From: Gemmatimonadota bacterium
GTDB lineage: Bacteria > Gemmatimonadota > Gemmatimonadetes > Gemmatimonadales > Gemmatimonadaceae
Reading direction: 5' to 3'
Assembly (NCBI GenBank): GCA_016712265.1
Contig: JADJRJ010000028.1
Coordinates: forward strand, 1,488,001-1,552,000
Length of the DNA stretch: 64,000 nt
The notes under the pieces were generated by a model, which did not search any database, was not told the DNA's origin, and saw only the letters and a program-made list of their open reading frames with translations. Below are positions 54,474-62,804 of the stretch, in pieces. A program made the translations under genes and the position numbers. Positions within the stretch are counted from its first letter, which is position 1. Every line of letters starts with the position of its first letter.

Positions 54474-54910
54474 ATGACCACCTGCCCCGCAGTCGAAGTC
54501 GCGCCCCCGCCCCGCTGCCACCTGAAGACTTTCCATGTCGACGGGGCCCACGCACCGATCGACGCGATCGAGATCGTCCACACCGCCCGCAACTCCCCGC
54601 CCTACTTCTTCGCCACACGCACCATCAGCGTCGTGGAATACGCACGTCGCGCGCGAACACGCGACACGGGAGCTGGCTCGACACTCCCGGCAGCGTGATC
54701 GTGCTCGCTCCGGGCGAGCGGCATACGGCCGAGGTGATCTCGACGGAACCGTCTGAGTATCGGAGTGCGTACCTGCGCGCCGAGGTGGCACAGTGTGTCC
54801 TGGGACGCGCCGCGAATGCCGGATGGCCGACACCTCGCGTACATCGCGCGGTCCAGTCGGCGTCGCCCGCAGGCGCCGCCTTACCCCGCTGCGCATCGCG
54901 ACGCCTGAAC
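54474..54910 (+). pseudogene. Truncated, frameshifted AraC-type regulator (N-terminal cupin domain)
   Basis: ATG 54474 opens MTTCPAVEVAPPPRCHLKTF and runs through IEIVHTARNSPPYFFATRTISVVEY; one frame change near 54650 leads into HGSWLDTPGSVIVLAPGERH (LxPGxxxxxxPGExH is the cupin signature of AraC-family ligand-binding domains) and YRSAYLRAEVAQCVLGRA. It then ends without any HTH domain. So it is a 5' remnant of a regulator joined to PIN-toxin debris on the other strand. Confidence 0.65.
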
Positions 54911-54981
54911 TGACCTCGCCGAAGAGCCAGGAAAGGACGCGATGGACTCTGCATACAGGACCATCGCTATTGGGTGCCTCG
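54880..54981 (-). pseudogene. PIN-toxin 5' fragment, copy 2
   Basis: ATG near 54981 reads MVLYAES, then a frame change leads to VLSWLFGEVSSGVAM. The surrounding 70 bp, including GATGGTCCTGTA and CTCTTCGGCGAGGT, match the start of copy 1 at 52140-52215. Here the Trp codon that is TAG in copy 1 is intact. Only the first 30 or so codons survive. Confidence 0.65.
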
Positions 54982-55012
54982 AACCCCGCTGGTCCGCCCG
55001 CGACCGACAAGG

Positions 55013-55399
55013 TCAGACCAGGCGAATCGGGCCGGGGTAGCTGGCCAGCACGGCGTCGCTGGTTACCAGCGCGATTCCCTCGCAGAGCGCCTGCGCGAGC
55101 AGCAAACGGTCAAAAGGATCCCGGTGGATGTCGGGCAGTCCCTCCACGCTCACCGCGTGTTGACTGGTGATCGCCAACTCCTCGTAGCCGTTGTCCAGCA
55201 ACCCGCGGCGCAGCACCCGCGGCTCGACGCGGAAGTCACGTCGACCGAGAGAACTCTTGATGGCAATCTCCCACAGGCTTGCTGCGCTGAAGCAGAGCTC
55301 GCTGACGGGATCGTCGAGCAGTCGGCGCGCGGCCGCCGTGAGGCGCTTCGAGTTACCGGCAGCCCACAGCAGCACCTACGTGTCGAGGAGCAGCCTCAG
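55013..55399 (-). pseudogene. VapC-type PIN toxin with an amber codon in its N-terminus
   Basis: Reading from CTG 55399: LRLLLDT, TAG (55376-55378), VLLWAAGNSKRLTAAARRLL and on to VTSDAVLASYPGPIRLV. The first catalytic Asp (LLLDT) lies before the stop; the remaining acids (ASLWEIAIKS; HRDPFDRLLLAQA; VTSDAV) lie after it. CAG or CAC to TAG would be a simple origin, and the start is CTG where ATGA-overlapping relatives have ATG. A 120-codon frame from GTG 55375 remains open but would lack the first Asp. The antitoxin gene is directly upstream. Confidence 0.8.
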
Positions 55400-55635
55400 G
55401 GAGCGGTGCCGAAGAGGGCGGCAATCTTCGCGTCGCCCATGCGGTCGAAGTCCTTGGGCACGACGATCTCGCCCTCAAGGAAGCCGATGCGCCGGGGAGC
55501 CTCGGGCGCGTCCAAGCCAGCGACCTTGACGAGCGGCTTTCCCGCCTTGGCAATGATGAACGTTTCGCCCTTCACCGCCTGATCGACCAGCCGAGAGAGC
55601 TGGGCCTTGGCCTCGTGGATGTTGACAGTGCGCAT
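55396..55635 (-). CDS. Phd/YefM-type antitoxin (VapB-like)
   Basis: 79 aa from ATG 55635. The N-terminal DNA-binding half is diagnostic: MRTVNIHEAKAQLSRLVDQAVKGE, then FIIAKAGKPLVKVAGLD. The C-terminal part (RRIGFLEGEIVVPKDFDRMG) matches antitoxins paired with PIN toxins, where it wraps the toxin. The gene is intact while its toxin carries an amber codon. A perfect 14-bp palindrome CCGTCCGCGGACGG at 55670-55683, 35 bp upstream, is a candidate operator. Confidence 0.9.
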   Translation of the reverse strand: MRTVNIHEAKAQLSRLVDQAVKGETFIIAKAGKPLVKVAGLDAPEAPRRIGFLEGEIVVPKDFDRMGDAKIAALFGTAP

Positions 55636-55719
55636 GGCCCCGTAGACCAAGTAGGGTGAACAATGTCTACCGTCCGCGGACGGGTGATCAAGGGGAGGGT
55701 GTCGGGTCCCGCCCGCTGC

Positions 55720-56895
55720 TCAGGGCATCCGATGCCGCTGCAGATACTGCAGGTCGTCCTCGTCCGTCCGGATCGTGTACACGACCCCGTTCCCGAACCC
55801 TGCCACTCGAGTCTTCGGCGCCAGGGCCACACGCATCGCGACCCTGCCCGCTGCGTCCAGCACATCGTAGGTCGGCACCTCGTCCTTCGCTTCGCGGGTG
55901 CGCGCGACCCACACCTGCCCGTTAGGCGCCGCCAGAACCGACTGCCCGGTGCCAAGGAACGGCGGCATGAGCTCGGGCCAGTCCGTGGGCTCCGGGATGC
56001 GGATCCCGCCGGCACCTGCGGGACCGGCCTGCGTGGTCGTACGACCGTTCGTGTTCGTGATCATTAGTGCCGTTGCGCCCCGCTGCGAGTCGCGCCACTG
56101 CTGCTTGTGGGCCTCGCTCACCTTGAGCTTCGTGTACGCGTTCGCGACACCGGTCGCCCTCGTCGGAGCGACCCAGTCCAGCCGATACTCGGCCGCACGC
56201 AGGATGCCGACGCGACCGTCCGCGGTCACCACCCACTCGTCTCGCGTCGCGAATGGATTGGACACGCCCATGCGCACTTGCATGCGGTTGCCATCCCCGG
56301 TGGTCTGCACGTTCTCCTTCGGTTGCTTGACGTAGCCGAGGGTGTCGGTCTTCTGCGAGGCCCGGTCGATTCGGAGGATGGGAAGAGAGTCGGCCGTCTG
56401 GGGTTCACCGTTGACCATGCGAACGCCGCTGCCGAGCATGTAGAAGCGTCCGCGGTTGTCCACGTACCGTGGCGGCGTCATGCTCACGGTCATCATCCCG
56501 CCAGAGCCGCTGCTCGTGGTCGGTTGGGGAAGGCGCATGAACTCGCCCGGTTCACCCCCTGGGGTCACGAGGAGGAACCGCGAGTTGAACGGATCAAAGA
56601 CCGCGCTCGTGTCGCCGGGGAGCGCGTGGAGTGACATCGGGAAGCCGTATTCCCTCGGCCCGGAGCCCTCGCGCCCGACCCTCTTCGCCGTACCGGTCTT
56701 GAAGTCGAGCACCTGGATGGTCTTGTCGCGCGGGTCGATGACCACGACCCGGCCATCCTTCAACTCCCGCATGCCGGAGACGCGGGTGAAGGGCTCAGCA
56801 AACTCCACGTCGGGCTTGCCGAGGGTGCGGACGGGTTGTGCGACGAGAGGGGCGCCGGCACAGAGGGTGAGGAAGGCGTGGCGGAGAGGGCGCAT
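55720..56895 (-). CDS. Secreted 6-bladed beta-propeller protein (paralog 4)
   Basis: 391 aa from ATG 56895 (an upstream in-frame ATG at 56913 is possible). Signal: RHAFLTLCAGAPLVAQP. Blades: MRELKDGRVVVIDPRDKTIQVLDF, the GREGSGPREYGFPMSLHALPGDTSAV turn that defines the family, DEWVVTADGRVGIL, and VLAAPNGQVWVART. An insert TKLKVSEAHKQQWRDSQ corresponds to the helical region of paralog 1. It is downstream of a PD40 propeller gene on the same strand, about 95 bp away. Confidence 0.78.
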   Translation of the reverse strand: MRPLRHAFLTLCAGAPLVAQPVRTLGKPDVEFAEPFTRVSGMRELKDGRVVVIDPRDKTIQVLDFKTGTAKRVGREGSGPREYGFPMSLHALPGDTSAVFDPFNSRFLLVTPGGEPGEFMRLPQPTTSSGSGGMMTVSMTPPRYVDNRGRFYMLGSGVRMVNGEPQTADSLPILRIDRASQKTDTLGYVKQPKENVQTTGDGNRMQVRMGVSNPFATRDEWVVTADGRVGILRAAEYRLDWVAPTRATGVANAYTKLKVSEAHKQQWRDSQRGATALMITNTNGRTTTQAGPAGAGGIRIPEPTDWPELMPPFLGTGQSVLAAPNGQVWVARTREAKDEVPTYDVLDAAGRVAMRVALAPKTRVAGFGNGVVYTIRTDEDDLQYLQRHRMP

Positions 56896-56990
56896 GGTGA
56901 TGGTGGCGGTCAAACGATATTGGGTCCCGGCGTTCGCCGGGACGCTTCCTGGCGACCATCGGTCCGGGTATCGCCGGTGGCGATGGTAGA

Positions 56991-58436
56991 TCAGTCACGC
57001 CTGGCAGCGCGCAGGTTGCCCGACGCCTTGGCAGCGGAGCTGTCGCGGCGGCTTGATCGCCGCGGCGGCCTCGTGGAGGAGAGGCATGGCGGGGGAGTGA
57101 GGACGCGCGGAAGATGTGCCTCCCCGAACCGCCGGTCAAAGCAGGAGTCAGCAGGTGGGCTTGACGGCGTTCCAGGGCACTGAATACAGGTCACCCGGCG
57201 GCCTGACCCCGCAGGAGCGGGCCCCACGATCCCCGGACGCTCAGAGGTGAAGTACAGCGTCGACTCATCGAGCGAAAAGGCAGGAGCGAACTCCGCATAC
57301 GGGGAATTGATCGACAACGGCACCCCCGCGCCGAAGCCGCGTTCCGATCGGCAGGCGACGAGCAGGTCGGCGGCGCGCCCAGGGACGTCCTTGACGTATA
57401 CGAGGTAGCGGCCGCTTGGGCTGATCATGGGGTTCGACGCTCCCACGCTGTCAACCATCGGCAGGAGGCGCGGCACGACCCAGTGGCCGTTCGACTCCCG
57501 GGTTGTGTAGATCCGACGCGCACCATCGCGTGTTGAGCTGAAGACGAACTCTCCGTCGCGGCTCATGGAGACGAAGACGTCCGCCGAGTCCGAGTTGAGT
57601 GGGGCGCCCGGATCCACTGGCGCGCTCCATCCCGAGGCGGTGCGCTCGACGTACCAGGTGCTGAACGACGCCACCGGTCGTCCCGCGCGCGGTCGATCGG
57701 AAGAGAAGTAGAGCCGCCGGCCGTCCAACGACAGGAACGGGTCGATGTCGCGCGCGGTGCCTGAGAAGGGAAGGGTGCGCGGCGCCGTGTACTGGCCGGA
57801 GGCGTCCTTCCTCGAGACCATGAGTGTCAGTACCGATCGGTCGGCGCTGGCCCGATTGAAGAACAGTTCGCGGCCATCGGCGGTGACCGCCGTCGCGAAC
57901 TCGGGCGCTTGCGTGGAGATCACGTCGCGACCCACGAGTTCGACCGCCGGAGTCACGCGCTGTAGGCGTGAGCGCCCGAACTCGCGGCGGCCCCCAGGCG
58001 TGTCGACGAGGTCAACGACCTCGAGCGTGCCGGCGGCATGGCGTGTGTAGTGTGTCGCCCCGCGCTCGGCGCCCGACCATTCCATGGCGAGGGTCTGGTC
58101 GCGGCAGCTTCCGCGCAACGTCATCGTGTACCCGCGGGCGTCCATCCACGTCCCGCTGACCGTGTCCCCCGTGGCGCGGTAGAACCCCCGCCCCTCGAAG
58201 ACGATGCGAGCGGTGTCGGTCGGGAGTCGATGGGTCATCGTCAACTCGGAAAAGGATCCGCCGAGTGCCGGGCGCCACTCCTGCTGCATGACGACGTCGC
58301 GTCCCGCCACGCGCCCCGTGCCACGCCACGTGCCGTGCAATCCCGCCAGGCATGGCGCGCCCCCCTGGGCCCCCGCCACGACCGGGAGCAGCGCCAACCC
58401 AACGAGGAGGCGCCTCACTTCCAGGCCGGGCCGCAT
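56991..58436 (-). CDS. Secreted PD40/WD40-like beta-propeller protein, probable 3' frameshift
   Basis: 481 aa as read. Signal: LLVGLALLPVVAGAQG. Residues about 27-150 form a lipocalin-like domain (GLHGTWRGTGRVAGRD; GRGFYRATGDTVSGTWMDARGY), followed by PD40 repeats (VTADGRELFFNRAS, SLDGRRLYFSSDRP, SRDGEFVFSSTRDG, SPSGRYLVYVKD, SLDESTLYFTSERPG). After that the frame reads a Cys/Pro/Ser tail unlike anything else. Another frame from about 57205 reads RPPGDLYSVPWNAVKPTC and stops at 57148, a natural ending for this family. A one-base indel near 57205 is inferred. Confidence 0.75.
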   Translation of the reverse strand: MRPGLEVRRLLVGLALLPVVAGAQGGAPCLAGLHGTWRGTGRVAGRDVVMQQEWRPALGGSFSELTMTHRLPTDTARIVFEGRGFYRATGDTVSGTWMDARGYTMTLRGSCRDQTLAMEWSGAERGATHYTRHAAGTLEVVDLVDTPGGRREFGRSRLQRVTPAVELVGRDVISTQAPEFATAVTADGRELFFNRASADRSVLTLMVSRKDASGQYTAPRTLPFSGTARDIDPFLSLDGRRLYFSSDRPRAGRPVASFSTWYVERTASGWSAPVDPGAPLNSDSADVFVSMSRDGEFVFSSTRDGARRIYTTRESNGHWVVPRLLPMVDSVGASNPMISPSGRYLVYVKDVPGRAADLLVACRSERGFGAGVPLSINSPYAEFAPAFSLDESTLYFTSERPGIVGPAPAGSGRRVTCIQCPGTPSSPPADSCFDRRFGEAHLPRVLTPPPCLSSTRPPRRSSRRDSSAAKASGNLRAARRD

Positions 58437-58882
58437 CCCTCACGACGGAACGAGTCGGCGATCGACAGGATCTTCCACCCGCCAGGTCGCCGGACCATGT
58501 GCAACGCGTCATACCCGCAGTGCGAGGCGGCGCCATTGACCCGCACCTGGTATTCGGCCCAGACCGACGCCAGATCGCCGTCGATGAAGACCTTCACGTT
58601 CCGGATCGGTTCGTCGATGCCATTGCCGCCGGCCACTGCCTGGACAAACTGCTGGCCGCTGAGGGCCATGACCCGCACCCCGCCGTTGGGGTCCGGGCGG
58701 AGGAGGGTGAGGCGGGCGGCGTCGTCGAAGGCGGCGCGGACGGTCGCCGTGTCCTTGGTTCGGGCGGCGTCGAAGAAACGGGTGAGGGCTGCGACGACTT
58801 GTGTGCTGTCGGACTGGGCCCAGCTCGCAGAGGGCGCGAAGGTGAGCACGGCGGACAGGGCGATGGCGAGAGCGCGGAACAC
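58415..58882 (-). CDS. Secreted SnoaL/NTF2-like protein
   Basis: 155 aa from GTG 58882, the start that yields a clean signal peptide (MFRALAIALSAVLTFAPSASWAQ). The fold is NTF2-like: VVAALTRFFDAARTKDTATVRAAFDD, then four strands ending ALHMVRRPGGWKILSIADSF. Such domains bind small ligands or act as enzymes; no catalytic residues can be assigned. The stop lies 22 bp inside the next gene (PD40), so the pair is co-translated. Confidence 0.75.
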   Translation of the reverse strand: MFRALAIALSAVLTFAPSASWAQSDSTQVVAALTRFFDAARTKDTATVRAAFDDAARLTLLRPDPNGGVRVMALSGQQFVQAVAGGNGIDEPIRNVKVFIDGDLASVWAEYQVRVNGAASHCGYDALHMVRRPGGWKILSIADSFRREGCGPAWK

Positions 58883-59030
58883 GGAGGGCGGGTTGGGGAC
58901 CCTCAACGGAAACCGGAACGGGAGCCGCGTGCCAGTAGGCCGGGTTGAACGACGGCTGCGAGGGACGAAGCGCACGCGGAAACCTTGTGCGGTCTGCTCG
59001 TGACCAACCGCCGTCCTGCACCCCCATCCA

Positions 59031-59504
59031 ATGAAGCGACGACTCTTCCTCATGGCAGCTGCCGCCGTGGTCCTAACGGCCACCGGGCTCCGCGCGCAAA
59101 CGACTCATCCCCTGGTCGGCAAGTGGACCATCGAATTCCAGCGGGGCCAGCGGATGGAGGACGGGAGAGTGACGCCGATCATGGGGTCTGGCGAACTCGT
59201 TGTCAGCGCACGGGGGGACTCGCTCCTGGCGACCCTGACGACGTTCGGGACGCGGCCGGATGGCAGTGTGTCGCCGCCGGCCGTGATGAGCGGGACGGCC
59301 GACGGCGGCCAGGCGGTGTTCGTGCACCGGACCACGGCGCAGCTCAACCTGAATGGGGAAGCGCGCAGCGTGGACGCGGTGACGACCTGGACCCTGAAGG
59401 TGGCCGGCGATGCCCTGGAAGGCTCGATGCTGCGCGAGATCAAGGACGTGATGCTCCAGGTGCCGATGGAGCCATCCCCCGTCAAGGGCAAGCGGGCGAT
59501 GTAA
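59031..59504 (+). CDS. Small secreted protein of unknown function
   Basis: 157 aa with a signal peptide (RRLFLMAAAAVVLTATGLRAQ). The mature part is a single beta-rich domain (LVGKWTIEFQRGQRMEDG; GELVVSARGDSLLATLTTFGT; AVTTWTLKVAGDALEGSM) resembling the lipocalin-type domain at the start of the PD40 protein. It is divergent from the SnoaL gene and convergent with the LPP20 gene. Not assigned to a named family. Confidence 0.65.
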   Translation: MKRRLFLMAAAAVVLTATGLRAQTTHPLVGKWTIEFQRGQRMEDGRVTPIMGSGELVVSARGDSLLATLTTFGTRPDGSVSPPAVMSGTADGGQAVFVHRTTAQLNLNGEARSVDAVTTWTLKVAGDALEGSMLREIKDVMLQVPMEPSPVKGKRAM

Positions 59505-59511
59505 TGCGGGC

Positions 59512-60096
59512 CTAACGCGGCTGCTGGCGCTTCCAGGCCTCGTACTTCTGCACCTCGGCGTCCAGCTCCTTGAACGCCTCGCCGGAGCGGAAGCGCGTGT
59601 AGAGCTGTTCCTGCGCCCGCAGCTGCTCCAGGAGCTTCTTGGACATCTCCCCCACCGGGAGCTCCATCAGGACCGTGGCGCGGTAGAGCGAGTTCTCGGT
59701 GCGCAGCTCCTGCTGGCGCGGACGGGAACCGTAGAGCGAAGTGGAGACCACGGCCTTGTAGACCTGCGTGTACTGGTCGAGGAGCTGCGCGCCCTCCCGG
59801 CCGACTTCCTCGACGAAGCGCTTGTTGAGCGCGCCGTACTTGACCTCGACTTCCTGGGCGATCGCGCTGCGGGCGTCGGCTTGCGCCTTGTTGATCGCGA
59901 CCTGGACATCGCGGGAGACCGCGGTCGCCGCACCAAAGAGGTAATTGTCGTCGCGTGGGGGCCGCAGGAACCACCCCGGCAGGTTGCGCACCGTCTCGCG
60001 GTTGGCCGGCGGGAGCAGGTCGGGCGACGGCTTCGGGGCGCGTGAGCACCCGATCGCGAGCGCGACCAGCAGGGCAGGGAAATAGTGTCGCGTCAT
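59512..60096 (-). CDS. LPP20-family lipoprotein
   Basis: 194 aa from ATG 60096. Lipobox ALLVALAIGCSRA, then the LPP20 domain: LPGWFLRPPRDDNYLFGAATAVSRDVQVAINKAQADARSAIAQEV, QELRTENSLYRATVLMELPVG. Homologues are periplasm- or surface-exposed lipoproteins, some tied to flagellar assembly in epsilonproteobacteria, others of unknown role. It is the third gene of a minus-strand run after the caspase and DUF4384 genes, and its stop codon sits in a CGTTAGGC octamer. Confidence 0.8.
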   Translation of the reverse strand: MTRHYFPALLVALAIGCSRAPKPSPDLLPPANRETVRNLPGWFLRPPRDDNYLFGAATAVSRDVQVAINKAQADARSAIAQEVEVKYGALNKRFVEEVGREGAQLLDQYTQVYKAVVSTSLYGSRPRQQELRTENSLYRATVLMELPVGEMSKKLLEQLRAQEQLYTRFRSGEAFKELDAEVQKYEAWKRQQPR

Positions 60097-60158
60097 GGGA
60101 GCCTCCGGTCCTTCCCCGGGAGTATCGGCCGCAGCCACCACCGGCTGGAGTCCGTCGG

Positions 60159-60976
60159 CTAGCGGGGGGAGACGGTGTAGGGGGCGAAAGCGACGGCGCG
60201 ACGGTCCAGGGGGATGCCGACGAGCCACCGCTGGAACTCGAGGAGGGTCCCACCGGTGAAGGGGGGCACGTCCGCTCCGGTCACGGCGACCGCGACCAGA
60301 AGTTCGTCGCGGAGCGCTCCGCCGGCGGGCCGCGTCACCCGGAACCGGAGCCCGCGCGTGCGCCAGTCGGGTGGGGGGAGGTCGGTCATCGTGGCGGGAG
60401 CCAGGACGACGGTGCCGGTGTAAGCGTTAGGCAGGAGGGCGATGACTGAATCGTCCACGATGGACGCCAGGACCAGCGAGGCGCTGCGGGAGCTGGTGAC
60501 CGTGGCCACCAGCTCGTCATTGCGGGCGGGGTCCGCGTGGGGGGCGTTGAGCACGTCCGGGGGACGGAGAGGTCGAGGGTGAAGCCTGGGTCGGGAGTGC
60601 CGACCTCGCGCTCGACCGTAATCGCCCAGGTCCCGCGATAGCGCACCGCGTCGTCGACGGTCTCCCACGTCTCGCGCTGCAGCTGGACGTCGACCGCGCG
60701 TCCCACGGCATCCAGCTGCACGATGCTGCGGTAGTCGCTGGAGAAGCCGGCGCTGGTCTCGGTCGTGGTGCTGATCGCCGTGGACCGCACGCGGACGCCG
60801 ACCACGCGACGGACGGCCTCGGCCATCGCTTCCTCAAGGGCGCGTCGCTTGGCGGCGGCCGGCGTGAGCTCGTCGGTGAGGGTAATGCGTTGATCGACCA
60901 CGACCGTCTCGCGCTGGGCGTGCGCCGTGAGCGGTACACTCCACATGAGGAGTGCGGCGCGAAGTGTGCGCGTCAC
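60159..60976 (-). pseudogene. DUF4384-domain secreted protein, one-base frameshift at a C5 run
   Basis: Starts at GTG 60976 in a 4-bp overlap with the caspase stop. Signal MTRTLRAALLMWSVPLTAHAQ, then a domain with TLTDELTPAAAKRRALEEAMAEAVRRVVG (a type seen in LPP20-linked proteins). At 60563-60567 the sequence GTCCCCCGG has five Cs; with six, the frame continues as VPPDVLNAPHADPARNDELVATVTSS and goes on to a DUF4384 fold (VDDSVIALLPNAYTGTVVLAP) ending VSPR at 60159. Total would be 272 aa. Probably a real gene with an indel. Confidence 0.75.
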
Positions 60977-62757
60977 CGTCGCGGCGGCGCCAGGCGCACG
61001 AGAACCCGCGCGGTGTCGCGCGCAATCGTTAGTGGTTCCTGCTCGCGGTCGAGGGCCGCACTCGCCCGGCGGACTTCGCGTTCGGTGAATCGGCCGACCT
61101 CACTCACGGTGAGGGCGCCATCGCCGTTGTCGTCGGCCTGCCCTTGCAACGCGCGCGCGAGGAAGTAGGTGAGCGCCCCATGCTGGTGCGTGGGAAGGTC
61201 GCCGGCCGACTGCGTCCCGCGAGAGGCCGTGAAGACGGCCATGTTGCGGCGGAGGAGGGCGGGGTGCTCGATCGACACGACCGCTGCACGCGCCCCGGCC
61301 ACGAGGGGAAGCCCCGAGCGCCCAAGCCCGGAAAAGCAGGCGTCAATGAAGACGGTGATGGAGCGCGCGGGCCATCGGGCCACGCGGGCGAACAGGGCAT
61401 GGAGGTCGATCCCGGTCGCATCGACATAGGCGGGATCCGCGTCGGCCGGCAGGAGGAACGGCGTCAGGCCGCTTCCGGGCGCGCCATGCCCGGCGAAGTA
61501 GAGCACCAGGTCGGTGTTGTCCGTGACCCGACGCGACAGCCAGCCACGCTCGTCGAACAGCCGACGCAGCTCCGAACCGGACGCGGCGGCGTCGGTGCGA
61601 ATGATAAGATGCGCGGGATCGTCCGGGACGCCGAAGGTGCGGGTGACATACCCGCGAATGAGCGCCGCATCGCGCGACGCGGACCGAGCGGGTGCGATCC
61701 GCTGGTAGCGGTCGATCCCGATGATGACCGCGAGCGCGTCGGGATTGCGTGACGACGTGATTGGTGCCACGTCAACGGCCAGTCCCGCGGCGCCCGATGC
61801 GACTGTCGTCGCAGGTGCCGTGGTAGGGATACGCACGCTGTGTCGTGCCGGCGTCGTGCCCGACCAGACCACCAGGGTCAGCTCCGGGTCGTGGGCTGCC
61901 TTGGGCGTGTAGACCACGATTGAGACGTCGGCGCTGTCGCCCGGCGCGAGCGGGGCAATCCAGACGGTATCCGGCGTTCCCGCGAGGGTCGCCAGCTCCG
62001 GCGCGTGGAGGAACTGCGCGCGGAGCGGTGCCGTCCACTGTCGCCCCGGGTTGTGGATGCGGAAGGAGACGTCCCCGAATTCCCGTGGGGCGAGGCGCGC
62101 ATCACCGTCGCGGTCGCGAATGCTGTCGAGCGCGACCGTCACCGGGACGGCATCCCCGGGCACGTCCCGCCGGACCGCAGCCGTGCCCGGCGGCGAGGCG
62201 CCCAGGGCGACGTGGGCGGCGGGATCATCGGTACTCGAGACCCGCAGGGTGGAGTCCGCGCGTCGCCACCCGTTTACCCGCTTCGATGCCAGGTCCACGC
62301 GGATGGCATTGCGCCCGTACGCGAGGAGGAGCTGCCCGCGCTGCGGCGCCGGCGTGATCGCCCACGGGGTCCCGAGGAGCCGCGCCACGTCGCCCAGCGG
62401 CATGCCTAACGTGATGACACTGTCGCGCGCGCGTTGCGACGGGCGCAGGGTCGTGCGCAGGGCCCGCGCGGGGTCATGCCAGCCGACGACCTGTCCCGTG
62501 CCAGGATCGAAGGTCACCGAGGACGTACCCCACGACCAGCGTTCGATGCCCAGCGAGTAGAGCCGTTCGATCAGGGTGGGGTTTCCCTGGATCTGTCGCA
62601 CGTGCTCGCGTGGATCGCCGAGGGTGAAGCGCACCGGGACCTGCGCCGCGAGCACCGCCGCCAGGCCAAGCAGGATCGAGGTCGCGCGCGCGACCATCCA
62701 GCCTGTGAAGGCGGGGGATCCGGGGGCCGGGGTCGGGGCGAGGACGCGCGTCGGCAT
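60973..62757 (-). CDS. Exported caspase-family (C14) protease with EF-hand-like motifs
   Basis: 594 aa from ATG 62757. Signal or anchor: ATSILLGLAAVLAAQVP. A 340-residue N-terminal part includes a segment with DRDGDARLAPREF (EF-hand or dockerin-like loop, about 213-225) and an immunoglobulin-like stretch (SFRIHNPGRQW). The caspase fold begins ALAVIIGIDRYQRI, with catalytic His in LVLYFAGHGAPGSG (about 423) and Cys in VFIDACFSGLG (about 472). After the fold comes DDNGDGALTVSEV (about 541-553), a good EF-hand loop. It is first in a caspase / DUF4384 / LPP20 run joined by a 4-bp overlap. Confidence 0.88.
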   Translation of the reverse strand: MPTRVLAPTPAPGSPAFTGWMVARATSILLGLAAVLAAQVPVRFTLGDPREHVRQIQGNPTLIERLYSLGIERWSWGTSSVTFDPGTGQVVGWHDPARALRTTLRPSQRARDSVITLGMPLGDVARLLGTPWAITPAPQRGQLLLAYGRNAIRVDLASKRVNGWRRADSTLRVSSTDDPAAHVALGASPPGTAAVRRDVPGDAVPVTVALDSIRDRDGDARLAPREFGDVSFRIHNPGRQWTAPLRAQFLHAPELATLAGTPDTVWIAPLAPGDSADVSIVVYTPKAAHDPELTLVVWSGTTPARHSVRIPTTAPATTVASGAAGLAVDVAPITSSRNPDALAVIIGIDRYQRIAPARSASRDAALIRGYVTRTFGVPDDPAHLIIRTDAAASGSELRRLFDERGWLSRRVTDNTDLVLYFAGHGAPGSGLTPFLLPADADPAYVDATGIDLHALFARVARWPARSITVFIDACFSGLGRSGLPLVAGARAAVVSIEHPALLRRNMAVFTASRGTQSAGDLPTHQHGALTYFLARALQGQADDNGDGALTVSEVGRFTEREVRRASAALDREQEPLTIARDTARVLVRLAPPRR

Positions 62758-62804
62758 CACTGGAAGTGTCGGCGGGTCCCGCCCGACTCTGGACCCTGGA
62801 GCCA

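Noticed and set aside
52179..55376. TAG recoding (amber read-through) to rescue the two PIN toxins
   Set aside because: TAG is the ordinary stop of several genes here (sprA, the RND adaptor, LPP20, nsrR), so general recoding is not tenable. Note the two sites are 52177-52179 and 55376-55378.
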